64,000 nucleotides of DNA from Pelagibius litoralis (GTDB lineage: Bacteria > Pseudomonadota > Alphaproteobacteria > Kiloniellales > Kiloniellaceae). Made by a program: the position numbers and the translations under genes. Location of the stretch: positions 186,001 through 250,000 of the forward strand of contig NZ_JAAQPH010000003.1 in the NCBI RefSeq assembly GCF_011683915.1. Direction: 5' to 3'. The notes below the pieces were generated by a model. The model was not told the origin of the DNA, ran no database searches, and saw only the letters and a program-made list of their open reading frames with translations. Shown here in pieces: positions 17,616 through 27,130 of the stretch (its first letter is position 1; each line of letters opens with the position of its first letter).

Positions 17616-17686
17616 GAACGTACACTTGGGAAAACCGTATTTGGGAGCTTAACGTGTCTCTTTAACACTCCAATACAGATAGGGTG

Positions 17687-18019
17687 TCAGACGACGGATT
17701 CAACCCATTCCATCAACTGACTTTTGCCGACCGCGCCAACTTTGGTCGCGGCGACCTGTCCGTCCTTGAACAGCATCAGTGTCGGGATACCGCGAACGCC
17801 GTATTTCTGCGGCGTATGCGGGTTGTCGTCGATATTGAGCTTGGCAACGGTAACGCGGCCATCCATTTCGCTGGCGATCTCCTCCAGCGCCGGTGCAATC
17901 ATCTTGCAGGGGCCGCACCATTCGGCCCAGAAATCCACAAGAACAGGGCCTTGCGCCTGTAGCACATCCTGCTCGAAGGCCCCGTCGTTGGTCATCGTTG
18001 TGGTCGTTGTCGTTGTCAT
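17687..18019 (-). CDS. trxA: Thioredoxin 1
   Basis: The 110-residue protein has the active-site WCGPC (Cys35 and Cys38) in [20 protein letters not shown], the cis-proline region [15 protein letters not shown], and normal thioredoxin length. It reduces protein disulfides in the cytosol. The start at 18019 has a good RBS (aaggggtg) and gives a Thr-rich leader ([13 protein letters not shown]); an internal ATG at 17995 would remove it. It is the last gene after addA, a conserved alphaproteobacterial location, and is followed by a strong terminator. Confidence 0.96.
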   Translation of the reverse strand: MTTTTTTTMTNDGAFEQDVLQAQGPVLVDFWAEWCGPCKMIAPALEEIASEMDGRVTVAKLNIDDNPHTPQKYGVRGIPTLMLFKDGQVAATKVGAVGKSQLMEWVESVV

Positions 18020-18116
18020 GGAAACACCCCTTAGCGGTGACGCGGCGGGACCGTTCTAGAGGCCCCGGAATCGCTTTTGCCTTGGCCGACAATGTAGGGA
18101 GCGACAGGACCGAGCG

Positions 18117-21100
18117 TCAAGGCGCGTGACCCTTCAGCAGCGCATCGCTGAGTTGCATGAGCCGAGGTTGATCGGTCCACAAGAGGTAACTAAGGATCGC
18201 CCGACCGGGATAGATTTTCTGCAAAAGCGCGCGGTAAGCCGCCATTTGCCTGAGATAAAGCCGGGGCACCGATTCGGGTGTCCGGGGCGACGGCCGCTGG
18301 GTTTTGAAGTCGACCAGGGAAATTGTCCTATCTTCAATCAAAAGGCGATCCACCTGCCCCGAAATCACCTGCGGCCCGGCGAGGCCCTCGACCAGGCCCG
18401 CCAGAGGGACCTCGGCGCGGCTGCCAGGCCCGAAAAGCGGGGCCAGGGCCGGATCATCCAGCACCGCAAGGGTTTCGGTCAGGATCGTCTCGGCCTCGGC
18501 GGAACCCAGGTCGTGCAGCGGGCTGGCCAGGAAACGCTGGCCGGCAGCGGGGCGATCCGCCACCGCCAGATCCGGCAGCGTCTGCAGCAGACGGTGGATC
18601 AGCCGGCCCCGCTTGAAGCGCTGCCCATCGTCCCTTTCAGCGCCGGATCCGACCAGGGGGGAGCGCACCGGCGGTTCGCTTTCGCTGGGCCGCGAGGGCG
18701 CCAGCGGCTGCGGCGGCGCCGGCTCCACCGGGGCGGCTTCGCGGGCCCAGGCAGGCAGAGGCGCGGGTTCATCCTTTGATTCCAGCAGCGGCTCGGCCGC
18801 CGCCGTTGCGGGCAATCGGGCCTCCGGTGATCCAAGGCTGTAGCGCCAGCCCGGCCCGGACCATCCCTCGTCGACCTCACCGGTAAAGTCGAAATCCACG
18901 GCTTCGGCAGAACCGCCGCCGGTCGCACCACCATCGGTCAGGACCTCCATGGCAGAGGCCACGAGCTGGAACCAGTTCCCGTCCGGCGCCGCTTTCCTGG
19001 TCTGCCAGCCGCAGACATACAAGCGATCCTCGGCGCGGGTCAGGGCGACATAGAGCAGCCGGCGGTATTCCTGTTCGCGCGCGAGCCGCTGTTCGCTACG
19101 GGCGGCCTCCAGCGCGTCCAGGGCGTAGTCGCGCTTCACCGGCCAGATCGACAAGGGCGCCGCCGCCACCCCGTCGTCCACCCAGAGCAGTCCGTCGCCG
19201 CCGCGCGGCAGTTGCAGGGTATCGGGCAGAATGATCACCGGGGCCTCCAGGCCTTTGGAGCCGTGCACCGTCATCAGACGCACCGCCCCCTGGGCCTGTT
19301 CCAGATCGCGTTTGATTTCCAGATCGCCGGCCATCAGCCAGTGAAGGAAGCCCTCCAGAGAGGCGGTGTTCTCGCGCTCGTAAGCCAGCGCAAGCGAGAG
19401 AAACTCCTCGATCGGGTCGGCGGCGTCGGGGCCCAGACGCGCCAGCAGTTTTTCGCGCCCGCGCCCGGCGCCCAGCAGCGCGGAGTAGAGTTCAAAGGGC
19501 GCAACGAAATCGGCCCGCGCCGCAAGATCGGCCAGGAAATCGCGCGCCCGGGCAAAGGCCGGGTCGGGGTCAGGCGCTCCGCCCTCGGCAAAGCGGCGCA
19601 GCCGGTCCCAAAGGCTCGCCTTGCCGCGACCATGGGCCAGGGCGAAAAGCTGATCCTCGTTGAGGCCGACCAGCGGGCTCTTCAGCACCGCGGCCAGGGT
19701 CAGGTCGTCTTCCGGCAGCAGCAATACCCGGCCAAGCGCCACCAGGTCCATCACCGCCAGCTGCTCGCCGAGGCGCATGCGGTCCACGCCGGCGACCGGA
19801 ACCCCGCGGTTCTTCAGCTCGCGCACCAGCTCGGTGATAAAGGCGTTGCGCCGCCTGACGAGGATCATCACGTCGCCGGGCTGTATGCGCCGACCCTTGG
19901 CGGCGAGGCTGCAGGCCGGGTCCGTGGCGCCCTCCGCGCTCTGCGTCCAGTACCAGATGCGATAGGCCACGAGGCGGGCGAGACGCAGGGGCGCCGGGCT
20001 CTCTCCGCCGCGCAGCAACGGCAGCGACCAGGGTGCCAGTTCCTCTTCCTCTGCCGGGGGGGCCGGCGGCCAGACCTCGACCAGGCCGGGCTGGCCATGA
20101 CGCGCGGCGGCATGGCGGATCTCACTCTCGCCGAACAGGACGCCGTCCTGCGCCGCCGGGTTGGCGAAGACGGCGTCCACCAGGCCCAGAACCGCCTCGG
20201 TCGAGCGGAAGGAAACCGCCAGCGATACCGGCCGCCAGCGCCGCTCGGCCTGCTGCGCGCGCTCCTGAAACAACAGGCGCATGGCCTGGAAGGCGGCGGG
20301 GTCGGCGCGCTGGAAGGAATAGATCGACTGCTTGGGGTCGCCGACGGCGAAGACGCTGCGCGGCGGCGCATCACCTTCATCCTGCGCGCCGGCGCCGCTG
20401 AAGAAATCGCCGGTCAACAATTCGACGATACGCCACTGTTCCGGGCTGGTGTCCTGCGCCTCGTCCACCAGGATATGGTCGAGACCGCCGTCCAGTTTGA
20501 ACAGCACCCAGGAAACGCCGCCCTGGCGTTCCAGCAGCCGGAGGCTGAAGTGGATCAGGTCGTCGTAGTCGAGCAGGACGCGCGCCTGCTTGTGGCGCTG
20601 GTAGGCCGCGATGATCGCATCGCCCAGGATCAGAAGGGCGCCGGTCGCCTGGGCCACGGTGACGGCATTGCAGTGCTGCGCCACCAGGGCCAGACGTTCC
20701 GCTTCGTTCTGCAGGGCTTCGAGCGCGCCGGGAAAAGCTTCCGCCGGTTTCTTGGTAAGCTGCCGCTGGCGCGGCTGGCCGTCCTTGGTGAGGAAGAGGC
20801 CGCAGTGTTCCTCAAAGGTCTCGGCACGCAGGGCATCCTCCGCCGCCAGCCAGGCGAAAAGCGGGGCCGCCTTTTTTTGCTCCGCCGCTGTCCCCTTGCT
20901 CCAGGCCTCCGCCGCGAGTCTCAGCCCGCTGCGGTCAAACGCGCCCTCGGCGGCGGCCCTGGCCTGCGCCGCGTCAGGCGTTTCGCCGGGCTCCACCCCC
21001 AGAAAGCCGAAGATCGCTTCGATCAGGCGGTCGACGCCGCCCCTGGCGGCGAACAGTTCGGCCAGGCGGCCGCGCTCATGCATCAACTGCCCGAGCACTT

Positions 21101-21704
21101 CGCCGAAACGCTCCTCCTGCAGGTGGGCGGTCAGAATGCCGATGGCATCGGCGAGGCGCCCCTGGCCCTCCAGCGCATGGGACAACACTTCCAAACGGGC
21201 GCTTTCCAACAGCTCCGCCGCCTCATGCTCGTCGAGAACCTGCGCATGAGGTGCCACCGCGGCTTCCAGCGGAAAGCGCCCGAGCAGCGACTGGCAAAAA
21301 GCATGGATGGTGAGGATCTTGATACCGCCGGGGGTATCCAGCACCCGGGCAAAGAGGGCGCGGGCGCGCAGCAGCATCGCGTCATCTGCTTTGCTTCCCA
21401 GCAGGATTTCCAGCGTCGTGCGCAGCGCGCCCTCCTCCGCCGTTACCCAGCCGGCCAGGCGGTCCGACAGGCGGTTGGCCATCTCCGCCGCCGCCGCCTT
21501 GGTGAAAGTGAGGCAGAGCACCTTGCCGGGCTCGCTGCCGGTCAGCAGCAGCGACAGCACCCGGTCGACCAGCACCTTGGTCTTGCCGCTGCCGGCGGAG
21601 GCGGAAACCCAGACCGAGGCGCCGGGGTCCGCCGCCTGCTGCTGTGCCGCCGAGGCCCGGGCGACGATATCTTTGGCCAAGGGGTCTTTCGCCGAGAGGG
21701 TCAT
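18117..21704 (-). CDS. addA: Double-strand break repair helicase-nuclease AddA
   Basis: The 1195-residue protein is a UvrD-like (SF1) helicase with a C-terminal nuclease. Walker A is SASAGSGKTKVL (about 34-45), and Walker B/Q region motifs are LDYDDLIHFSL, VDEAQDTSPEQW and AVGDPKQSIYSFQRA. Motif VI-like sequence is EYRRLLYVALTRAEDRLYVCG. The C-terminal PD-(D/E)xK nuclease shows RGRLIHRLLQ and LVDFKTQRP. With AddB it processes DNA ends for RecA loading, replacing RecBCD. I chose the ATG at 21704 because it overlaps the addB stop by four bases; a further upstream ATG would extend into addB by eight codons. Confidence 0.95.
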   Translation of the reverse strand: MTLSAKDPLAKDIVARASAAQQQAADPGASVWVSASAGSGKTKVLVDRVLSLLLTGSEPGKVLCLTFTKAAAAEMANRLSDRLAGWVTAEEGALRTTLEILLGSKADDAMLLRARALFARVLDTPGGIKILTIHAFCQSLLGRFPLEAAVAPHAQVLDEHEAAELLESARLEVLSHALEGQGRLADAIGILTAHLQEERFGEVLGQLMHERGRLAELFAARGGVDRLIEAIFGFLGVEPGETPDAAQARAAAEGAFDRSGLRLAAEAWSKGTAAEQKKAAPLFAWLAAEDALRAETFEEHCGLFLTKDGQPRQRQLTKKPAEAFPGALEALQNEAERLALVAQHCNAVTVAQATGALLILGDAIIAAYQRHKQARVLLDYDDLIHFSLRLLERQGGVSWVLFKLDGGLDHILVDEAQDTSPEQWRIVELLTGDFFSGAGAQDEGDAPPRSVFAVGDPKQSIYSFQRADPAAFQAMRLLFQERAQQAERRWRPVSLAVSFRSTEAVLGLVDAVFANPAAQDGVLFGESEIRHAAARHGQPGLVEVWPPAPPAEEEELAPWSLPLLRGGESPAPLRLARLVAYRIWYWTQSAEGATDPACSLAAKGRRIQPGDVMILVRRRNAFITELVRELKNRGVPVAGVDRMRLGEQLAVMDLVALGRVLLLPEDDLTLAAVLKSPLVGLNEDQLFALAHGRGKASLWDRLRRFAEGGAPDPDPAFARARDFLADLAARADFVAPFELYSALLGAGRGREKLLARLGPDAADPIEEFLSLALAYERENTASLEGFLHWLMAGDLEIKRDLEQAQGAVRLMTVHGSKGLEAPVIILPDTLQLPRGGDGLLWVDDGVAAAPLSIWPVKRDYALDALEAARSEQRLAREQEYRRLLYVALTRAEDRLYVCGWQTRKAAPDGNWFQLVASAMEVLTDGGATGGGSAEAVDFDFTGEVDEGWSGPGWRYSLGSPEARLPATAAAEPLLESKDEPAPLPAWAREAAPVEPAPPQPLAPSRPSESEPPVRSPLVGSGAERDDGQRFKRGRLIHRLLQTLPDLAVADRPAAGQRFLASPLHDLGSAEAETILTETLAVLDDPALAPLFGPGSRAEVPLAGLVEGLAGPQVISGQVDRLLIEDRTISLVDFKTQRPSPRTPESVPRLYLRQMAAYRALLQKIYPGRAILSYLLWTDQPRLMQLSDALLKGHAP

Positions 21705-24700
21705 GACCCCTCCGCTTCCACCGACCACTCGGCGATGCGCGACAGATGATCGTAGTCGTTGAAGCGCGGTGCCAGTTCGGGCCGCGGCTTGCAGGCATAG
21801 GGCGTCTCAGGGTCGTCGAAGGCGGCGACCAGTTCGGTCAGGCCGTCCAGCGCCGCTTCCGCCAGAACCCGGGGATCGGTCCGGCCCGCCGAGAGGACTT
21901 CCCCCGCCGGGGTGCCGCCGGACAGCCGCCAGAAGGCCAGCGCACTCACCGAGACCTGCGGCAGGGCCGCGAAACCGCCCCGCAGGGCGATGGCGGCCTC
22001 CAACGGCAACTGCGGGGCGAAGCCGGCCTCCACCGCCTTCGCCGTGGGCGGCGCGCCGGTCTTGTAGTCGATGATCACCAGGCTGCCGTCACCCAGATGA
22101 TCGATGCGGTCTGCCTTGGCGGTCAGACGAAACTCACCGCCCGGCGCATCCAGGATCAGATGCCCTTCGGTCTCGACGAAGCTTTGGCGGACATCGGCGC
22201 GGCGCTCCAACTCTGTTGCAACAAACCAGCCGGCCACCCGGACGAAGCGCGGCCACCAGAAGGCAAAGGCGCCGGGCTTGGCGCTGATCGGGCGAAAGGT
22301 CTGGGCGCCGATCTCCAGCAGGCTGTCGAGCGCATCGGCGGGCAGGCGGCCCGGATAGGCCTGAAGAAACTGCTCAAGCGCTTCATGAACCAGGGTGCCG
22401 CGCTCCGCCGCGCCGGGGTCGGCATCCAGCGGATCGAGCGGGCGGAGTTTCAGAATCTCCCGGGCATAGAGCGCATAGGGATCGCGCATCCAGGTTTCGA
22501 TCCGCGTGACCGAAAGCTTGCGCGGCCGCGCCGCCAGCGGCGGGCGCGGCGCGGGCTCTGCAATACGCACCACCTCTGCCGGTTCGTCCAGGGCGGCGGC
22601 CCAGCCGCGCAGCGCGGCTTCCTCGCGATGCAGATCGACGCCGAGTTCGAGCCCGTCGCAAAGCGCATCGATGCGGCGCAGCCAGCGCGCCGCCACGCTG
22701 GGCGTGCCCTCGACGCGCTGGGCGCGGGTCAGATAGACTTGGCGGGCGCAGAAGCCCTGATAGAAATCGTGCGCCGCCAGGCCGATGCGCCGCTCCGGCA
22801 GGGGCAGGCCGAAGGCGGTCTGCATGGGGCGGCTGAGCCAGGGCCCGGCCTCCACCTCCGCCGGCCAGGTGCCTTCGTTCAGCCCCCCCAGTACCAGCAC
22901 ATCGGCATGCTGCAACCGGGCCTCCAAGGGCCCCAGGATGGCGAGGCGCGGATGCAGGCCGAAGCGCGGCCGCACCGCGCGGCCGGCCATCAATGCCTCG
23001 AGCGCCGCCGGATAGCGCCGCGGGCGCAGCGGCGGCGCCGCGGCGGCGGCCTCCTGCAGCTCGGCGGCAAAAAGCGCCGCGGCCTCACCCGCCTCGCCGG
23101 CCCAGAGCCGTTCGGCACCGCTTTCCGCATCGCTCTCCGCGAGGGCCTCCGCAACGGCCATGTGGGCTTCGACCAGATCGGCCAGGGAAGCCTCACGATG
23201 CTGCATCGCTTCCGCCAGGGGGCCCAGACGATCGGCCAGGTCGTCGAACCAGGGCAGCAGCGCGTCGCCGGCCTTGCTGGCCGCCAGGGCCTTGCGCAGG
23301 CCCGCCAGGCCGGGGGCCGGGCGCGCACCGCGCAGCACCGCCGTCTCCAGGCCGCGCAAATGGCGGCGGAAGGTGGCGGGGTCGGCCCCGCAAGCCGCCA
23401 AAGGATGCTTCAGGGCGGCGAGCAGCGGCACCGGCGCCAGTTCCTCGGCCATCATCCGGGCGGTCAGGCGCAGGAACAGCCCCGGCGTCGTCGCCGCCAG
23501 GGCCATGCCCGCCGAATCGTCCACAGACACCCGCCAGCGCTGCAGATTGACCGCAACCCGGCGCGCCAGATCCCGGTCCGGCGTGACCAGGGCGGCAGTC
23601 CGGCCCGGTTGTTCGATCGCCCGGCGCAGGATCAGGGCGATGACCAGGGCCTCCTCGCCGGGATCCGCGCAATCGATCCGCGCCACCCCGTCGAGGGCCT
23701 GGCAAAAAGCGTCATGCTCGCTGCCCGGCAGGGCCTCGTGCCAGCGGGCGGTGCCGCCGGGCGGGCGCAGGGCCAGATTGGCGAAGCGCGCCCTCGCCGG
23801 GCTCGATCCCACGGCTGTGCCGTCATCCGCCACCTGCCAGAGACCGACAGCCTCGCGCGGCAGCGCCAGACGGTTCAGCAACTGGGCGAGGCCGAACTGC
23901 GGATGACCGACGTCGCGCTGGATCTCGGCCCAGGTCTCCGCATCGCTGTCCAGATCCAGGCCGGGCAGCACGACCGCGCCCTGCGGCAGGTCGGCAATGG
24001 CGGCCAGCAGTTCCGCGGTCGCCGGGATCGATCCGGTCGAGCCGGCGGCAATGATCGGCGCGCCGGGTGGCCTGGCACGCCAGGCCGCGGCCTGCTGCTC
24101 CGCCAGGCGGCGGCGGCGCTCGGCGGGATCGATCGCGCCCAGCCCTTCCAGAATTGCCGGCCACTGCTCGGTGACGATGGTGAGGAACTGCAGGGTGATC
24201 TGCCAATGGGCGGCATAGTCCTCCGGCACCAATCCGGCCAGGGCGGTGAAATCGAGACCTTCGGTCTCGACCTGGTCCAGCAGACGTGCAAGCTCCGCCG
24301 CCAGGCGGATCGCCTGGTCCTCGTTCAGGACTGTTAGGCCGCTGTCTGCCGCCAGGTTGCGGCTGTGAACCTGGATGCAGGCGGCGAGCAGAAGCTGACG
24401 CTGAAGGCCGGAGATCGCCGGCGGCAGCGCCGCGTCGCCGGCACCGGCGCTTTCAGCGCCGGCCTCGAACAGCAGTTCATCGGGATCGAGGTCGCCCAGG
24501 GGCAGCATCCGTGGCAGCAACAGCGGGCGCCCGCCGGAGGCGCGCAGGAAAGCCTCCTGCAGGGACCGCGCGGCCCGGCGGGTGGGCAGCAGGACGGTAG
24601 CCTCGGCAAGCCCCTCGGGCTGGCCGCCAAAGCGCGCGAGCAGGCCCTGCGCCAAAGCATCGACAAAGGATTGCCCGGCCGGAATGGTGAAGACGGCAGG

Positions 24701-24715
24701 GCCGGGCGGTTTCAT
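21701..24715 (-). CDS. addB: Double-strand break repair protein AddB
   Basis: The 1004-residue protein is the alphaproteobacterial AddB subunit. The N-terminus (FTIPAGQSFVDALAQGLL, then TVLLPTRRAARSLQEAFL) matches inactivated helicase domains of this family, without an intact Walker A. The C-terminus carries VTRIETWMRDPYALYAREIL, GTLVHEALEQF and the nuclease motif DRIDHLGDGSLVIIDYKTG. I see no four-cysteine Fe-S arrangement around the nuclease like that of Bacillus AddB. The start at 24715 was picked because sequence upstream in this frame is a shadow of murU; murU ends 14 bases before it. Confidence 0.93.
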   Translation of the reverse strand: MKPPGPAVFTIPAGQSFVDALAQGLLARFGGQPEGLAEATVLLPTRRAARSLQEAFLRASGGRPLLLPRMLPLGDLDPDELLFEAGAESAGAGDAALPPAISGLQRQLLLAACIQVHSRNLAADSGLTVLNEDQAIRLAAELARLLDQVETEGLDFTALAGLVPEDYAAHWQITLQFLTIVTEQWPAILEGLGAIDPAERRRRLAEQQAAAWRARPPGAPIIAAGSTGSIPATAELLAAIADLPQGAVVLPGLDLDSDAETWAEIQRDVGHPQFGLAQLLNRLALPREAVGLWQVADDGTAVGSSPARARFANLALRPPGGTARWHEALPGSEHDAFCQALDGVARIDCADPGEEALVIALILRRAIEQPGRTAALVTPDRDLARRVAVNLQRWRVSVDDSAGMALAATTPGLFLRLTARMMAEELAPVPLLAALKHPLAACGADPATFRRHLRGLETAVLRGARPAPGLAGLRKALAASKAGDALLPWFDDLADRLGPLAEAMQHREASLADLVEAHMAVAEALAESDAESGAERLWAGEAGEAAALFAAELQEAAAAAPPLRPRRYPAALEALMAGRAVRPRFGLHPRLAILGPLEARLQHADVLVLGGLNEGTWPAEVEAGPWLSRPMQTAFGLPLPERRIGLAAHDFYQGFCARQVYLTRAQRVEGTPSVAARWLRRIDALCDGLELGVDLHREEAALRGWAAALDEPAEVVRIAEPAPRPPLAARPRKLSVTRIETWMRDPYALYAREILKLRPLDPLDADPGAAERGTLVHEALEQFLQAYPGRLPADALDSLLEIGAQTFRPISAKPGAFAFWWPRFVRVAGWFVATELERRADVRQSFVETEGHLILDAPGGEFRLTAKADRIDHLGDGSLVIIDYKTGAPPTAKAVEAGFAPQLPLEAAIALRGGFAALPQVSVSALAFWRLSGGTPAGEVLSAGRTDPRVLAEAALDGLTELVAAFDDPETPYACKPRPELAPRFNDYDHLSRIAEWSVEAEGS

Positions 24716-24728
24716 GTCGAAAAGCGGA

Positions 24729-25463
24729 TCAGGTCTGTGCCGAGAAGCGGCCGAGGTGATGCAGCGCGTCCTCGACCTCGCGCAGACTCTCCGGCGTGCC
24801 GACATGATACCACTCGCCGTCATGACGGATGCCCCAGAGGCGTCCCGCCTCCTGCGCTTTGTCATAAAGCTTATTGAGCGAGAAGGAACCTTCGGGCGCG
24901 CCCTCGAACAGCCGCGGGTGGAGGATCTGGATACCGGCATAGAGGAAAGGCGCGACTTCGCGCTCGCGCCGCCGGCGCAGCCGGCCCTCCGGGTCCATCA
25001 CATAGTCGCCGGCGCCCTCGTAACCCAGGGCAAAGGCGGTAGGATGGAGCAGCAGCAGAGCATCCATCTCGTCCTCGTCCCAGGCCGCCGCCAGACGTTC
25101 CAGGGCCGGGGTGTGACCGTCGAGCCAGCAGACATCGCCGTTCAGGGCAAAGAATGCATCGCCGCCCAGCAGGGGCAGCGCCTTGCGCACGCCGCCGCCG
25201 GTTTCCAGAAGATCGTCCTCATGGGAGAACACCGCCGGAGGGGATTTGCGCGCGTTGAGGTGCTGTTCGATCATCTCGCCGAGATAGTAGAGATTGATCA
25301 CGACCTGGGCGATACCGATGTTTTCCAGGCGATCGAGAATGGTATCCAGCATCGCCCGGCCGCGCACCGGCACCAGGGGCTTGGGCAGCGTGTCGGTAAT
25401 CGGGCGCATGCGCTGGCCCAGGCCCGCGGCCAGCACCATGGCGGTTTTGGGGAAGCCGGTCAT
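24729..25463 (-). CDS. murU: N-acetylmuramate-alpha-1-phosphate uridylyltransferase-like nucleotidyltransferase
   Basis: The 244-residue protein starts MTGFPKTAMVLAAGLGQRM and has the nucleotidyltransferase signature LAAGLGQRMRPITDTLPKPL, with FALNGDVCW as the metal-binding aspartate region and LYAGIQILHPRLF. It resembles MurU, which makes UDP-MurNAc from MurNAc-1-P in the fosfomycin-tolerant cell-wall recycling route, and its upstream partner is an AmgK-like kinase. The long in-frame upstream extension only shadows that kinase. Other sugar-1-phosphate nucleotidyltransferases are possible, but the AmgK-MurU pairing supports this call. Confidence 0.85.
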   Translation of the reverse strand: MTGFPKTAMVLAAGLGQRMRPITDTLPKPLVPVRGRAMLDTILDRLENIGIAQVVINLYYLGEMIEQHLNARKSPPAVFSHEDDLLETGGGVRKALPLLGGDAFFALNGDVCWLDGHTPALERLAAAWDEDEMDALLLLHPTAFALGYEGAGDYVMDPEGRLRRRREREVAPFLYAGIQILHPRLFEGAPEGSFSLNKLYDKAQEAGRLWGIRHDGEWYHVGTPESLREVEDALHHLGRFSAQT

Positions 25464-25476
25464 TCTGCTATGCCCG

Positions 25477-26487
25477 TCATTCTGTCTTCTTCTCCTCAGG
25501 AACCGACCGCAGGTCAGACGGTATCTCGCGCGCGAACCAGTCGCTGAGCGGCGCCAGGGCGGGATGCTGAAGATCGCCCTCCAGCAACCGCCAGACCCGC
25601 GGAATGTGATGCAGATAATGGGGCTTGCCGTCGCGGTGGCAGAGCCGGGTAAAGATACCGATGATCTTGGCGTTGCGCTGGGCGCCGAGCGCGGCATAAG
25701 AGGCGGCAAAGGACCATTGGTCGATGTGACGGAAGGCGGCGCGGTAGCGCGCCAGCATCTCCGCCGCCAGTTCAGGCGACACATCGCGCCGCGCGTCCTC
25801 CAGCAGCGAGACCAGATCGTAGCTCACCGGGCCGAGGACCGCGTCCTGAAAGTCCAGCAGACCGCAGCGCGCCACGCCCTCGCGGCCCTCCAGGATCATC
25901 AGATTGTCGACATGATAGTCGCGCAGGACGAGGCTCTGGGGGACCGACAGCATGACCGGCACCAGTTCGCGCCAGATCTCCAGATAAGCGTCGCGGACCG
26001 CGGCGGGCGTCTGCCTGCCGGTCACCGCCGGCAAATACCAGTCGGTCAGCAGCGCCACCTCATCGAGAAAACGCTGTTCATCGTAGATCGGCAGGCCGGC
26101 AACGTCGGGCCACCAGCGCTGGTGCAGGGCGATCAGCGTATCGACCGCCAGGCGATAGAGTTCGCCCTCGTCCGCGCCCTCCTGAAGCGCCCGGGTGAAG
26201 GTGCGGTCGCCGAAGTCTTCCAGCAGCAGGAAACCGGCCTCGCGATCCAAGGCAAGCGGGCGCGGCACGCTCATCTCGATGTCCAGCAGTAACCCGGCAA
26301 TATGATGAAACGCGCCCACGTCCTCCTGGGGCGGCGGCGCGTCCATCAGAATCGCCGGTTCTCCGTCGCGGTTCAGGCGGTCGTAGCGGCGAAAGGAGGC
26401 ATCGGCCGCCAGGACCCGGCGCTCGGCCCTATCCCAGCCGGCCTGGGCCAGAAACCGCCGGCAAAGATCCTCCCGGGCATCGCTCAT
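25477..26487 (-). CDS. amgK: N-acetylmuramate / N-acetylglucosamine kinase AmgK (aminoglycoside phosphotransferase fold)
   Basis: The 336-residue protein belongs to the APH/choline-kinase superfamily: SFRRYDRL and AILMDAPP in the nucleotide-binding lobe, the catalytic loop LVLRDYHVDNLMIL with the Asp base, and the metal site GLLDFQDAVLGPVSYDLVSL. AmgK phosphorylates MurNAc or GlcNAc at C1, the step before MurU. The ATG at 26487 overlaps the tsaE stop (ATGA). Older annotations often call this a tsaE-associated phosphotransferase; specificity is inferred from the neighbouring murU. Confidence 0.88.
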   Translation of the reverse strand: MSDAREDLCRRFLAQAGWDRAERRVLAADASFRRYDRLNRDGEPAILMDAPPPQEDVGAFHHIAGLLLDIEMSVPRPLALDREAGFLLLEDFGDRTFTRALQEGADEGELYRLAVDTLIALHQRWWPDVAGLPIYDEQRFLDEVALLTDWYLPAVTGRQTPAAVRDAYLEIWRELVPVMLSVPQSLVLRDYHVDNLMILEGREGVARCGLLDFQDAVLGPVSYDLVSLLEDARRDVSPELAAEMLARYRAAFRHIDQWSFAASYAALGAQRNAKIIGIFTRLCHRDGKPHYLHHIPRVWRLLEGDLQHPALAPLSDWFAREIPSDLRSVPEEKKTE

Positions 26488-26981
26488 CGCTGCATCTCCG
26501 CCAGACGCGCCGGCCAGTCGCCGGTGGCCTGCAGACGGGCATTCCGGCCGGAACCGTCCGCCTGATAGCTCAGGGTCACATCCAGGCGATCCTTCGGCAG
26601 CAGCCCGCCCATACGCTCCGGCCATTCGATCACGGTGACTCCCTCCGCCAGGGCCTCTTCGATTCCCAGCTCATAGACCTCTTCCGGGCTTTCGATCCGG
26701 TAAAGATCGAAGTGCCAGACCGCTGCCGGGCTGCGGTCGTAGGTCTGCACCAGGGTAAAGGTCGGGCTCGGCACCTCCTCGTCCGCCGCACCCTCGGGCC
26801 CGGGAAGGGCCCGGATCAGGGCCCGCGCCAGGGCGGTCTTGCCGGCCCCCAGGTCGCCGTGCAGCGCCAGAACGTCACCCTGGCGGAGCAGCTTCGCAAG
26901 GCGGCGCCCCAGCGCTTCGGTGTCGCCAGGCGTCGGCAGCGGCAGATCCAGGACGGAAAGAGGCGGAGTCGCGGTTACCAT
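26484..26981 (-). CDS. tsaE: tRNA threonylcarbamoyladenosine biosynthesis ATPase TsaE
   Basis: The 165-residue protein has a Walker A at residues 42-49 (HGDLGAGKTALARAL) and the TsaE signature SPTFTLVQTYD followed by WHFDLYRIESPEEVYELG and the glutamate-tryptophan of VIEWPERMG. It is the ATPase that drives the TsaB-TsaD complex in forming t6A37 of tRNAs. The start at 26981 gives normal length; an upstream in-frame ATG at 27053 lacks family similarity. It is the first gene of the minus-strand operon running through trxA and diverges from the reductase gene. Confidence 0.94.
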   Translation of the reverse strand: MVTATPPLSVLDLPLPTPGDTEALGRRLAKLLRQGDVLALHGDLGAGKTALARALIRALPGPEGAADEEVPSPTFTLVQTYDRSPAAVWHFDLYRIESPEEVYELGIEEALAEGVTVIEWPERMGGLLPKDRLDVTLSYQADGSGRNARLQATGDWPARLAEMQR

Positions 26982-27130
26982 GAGGCGCTTTTTACCGAGC
27001 CCGGTGGCCGGCGGCAACCGTCGCGCCCCCCTTGCGGACCCAGCGCCCGGCAACGCTTGTCAAGCCGTTGGGCGACCGCCATCTTAGCCGACAAGCAACA
27101 CCCCCACCCAGACGCAACCGGGAGACCCCT

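Noticed and set aside
19212-21749. 845-codon open frame opposite addA
   Set aside because: It is an antisense shadow of a GC-rich gene; the translation has no recognisable domains while the minus-strand frame encodes complete AddA motifs.
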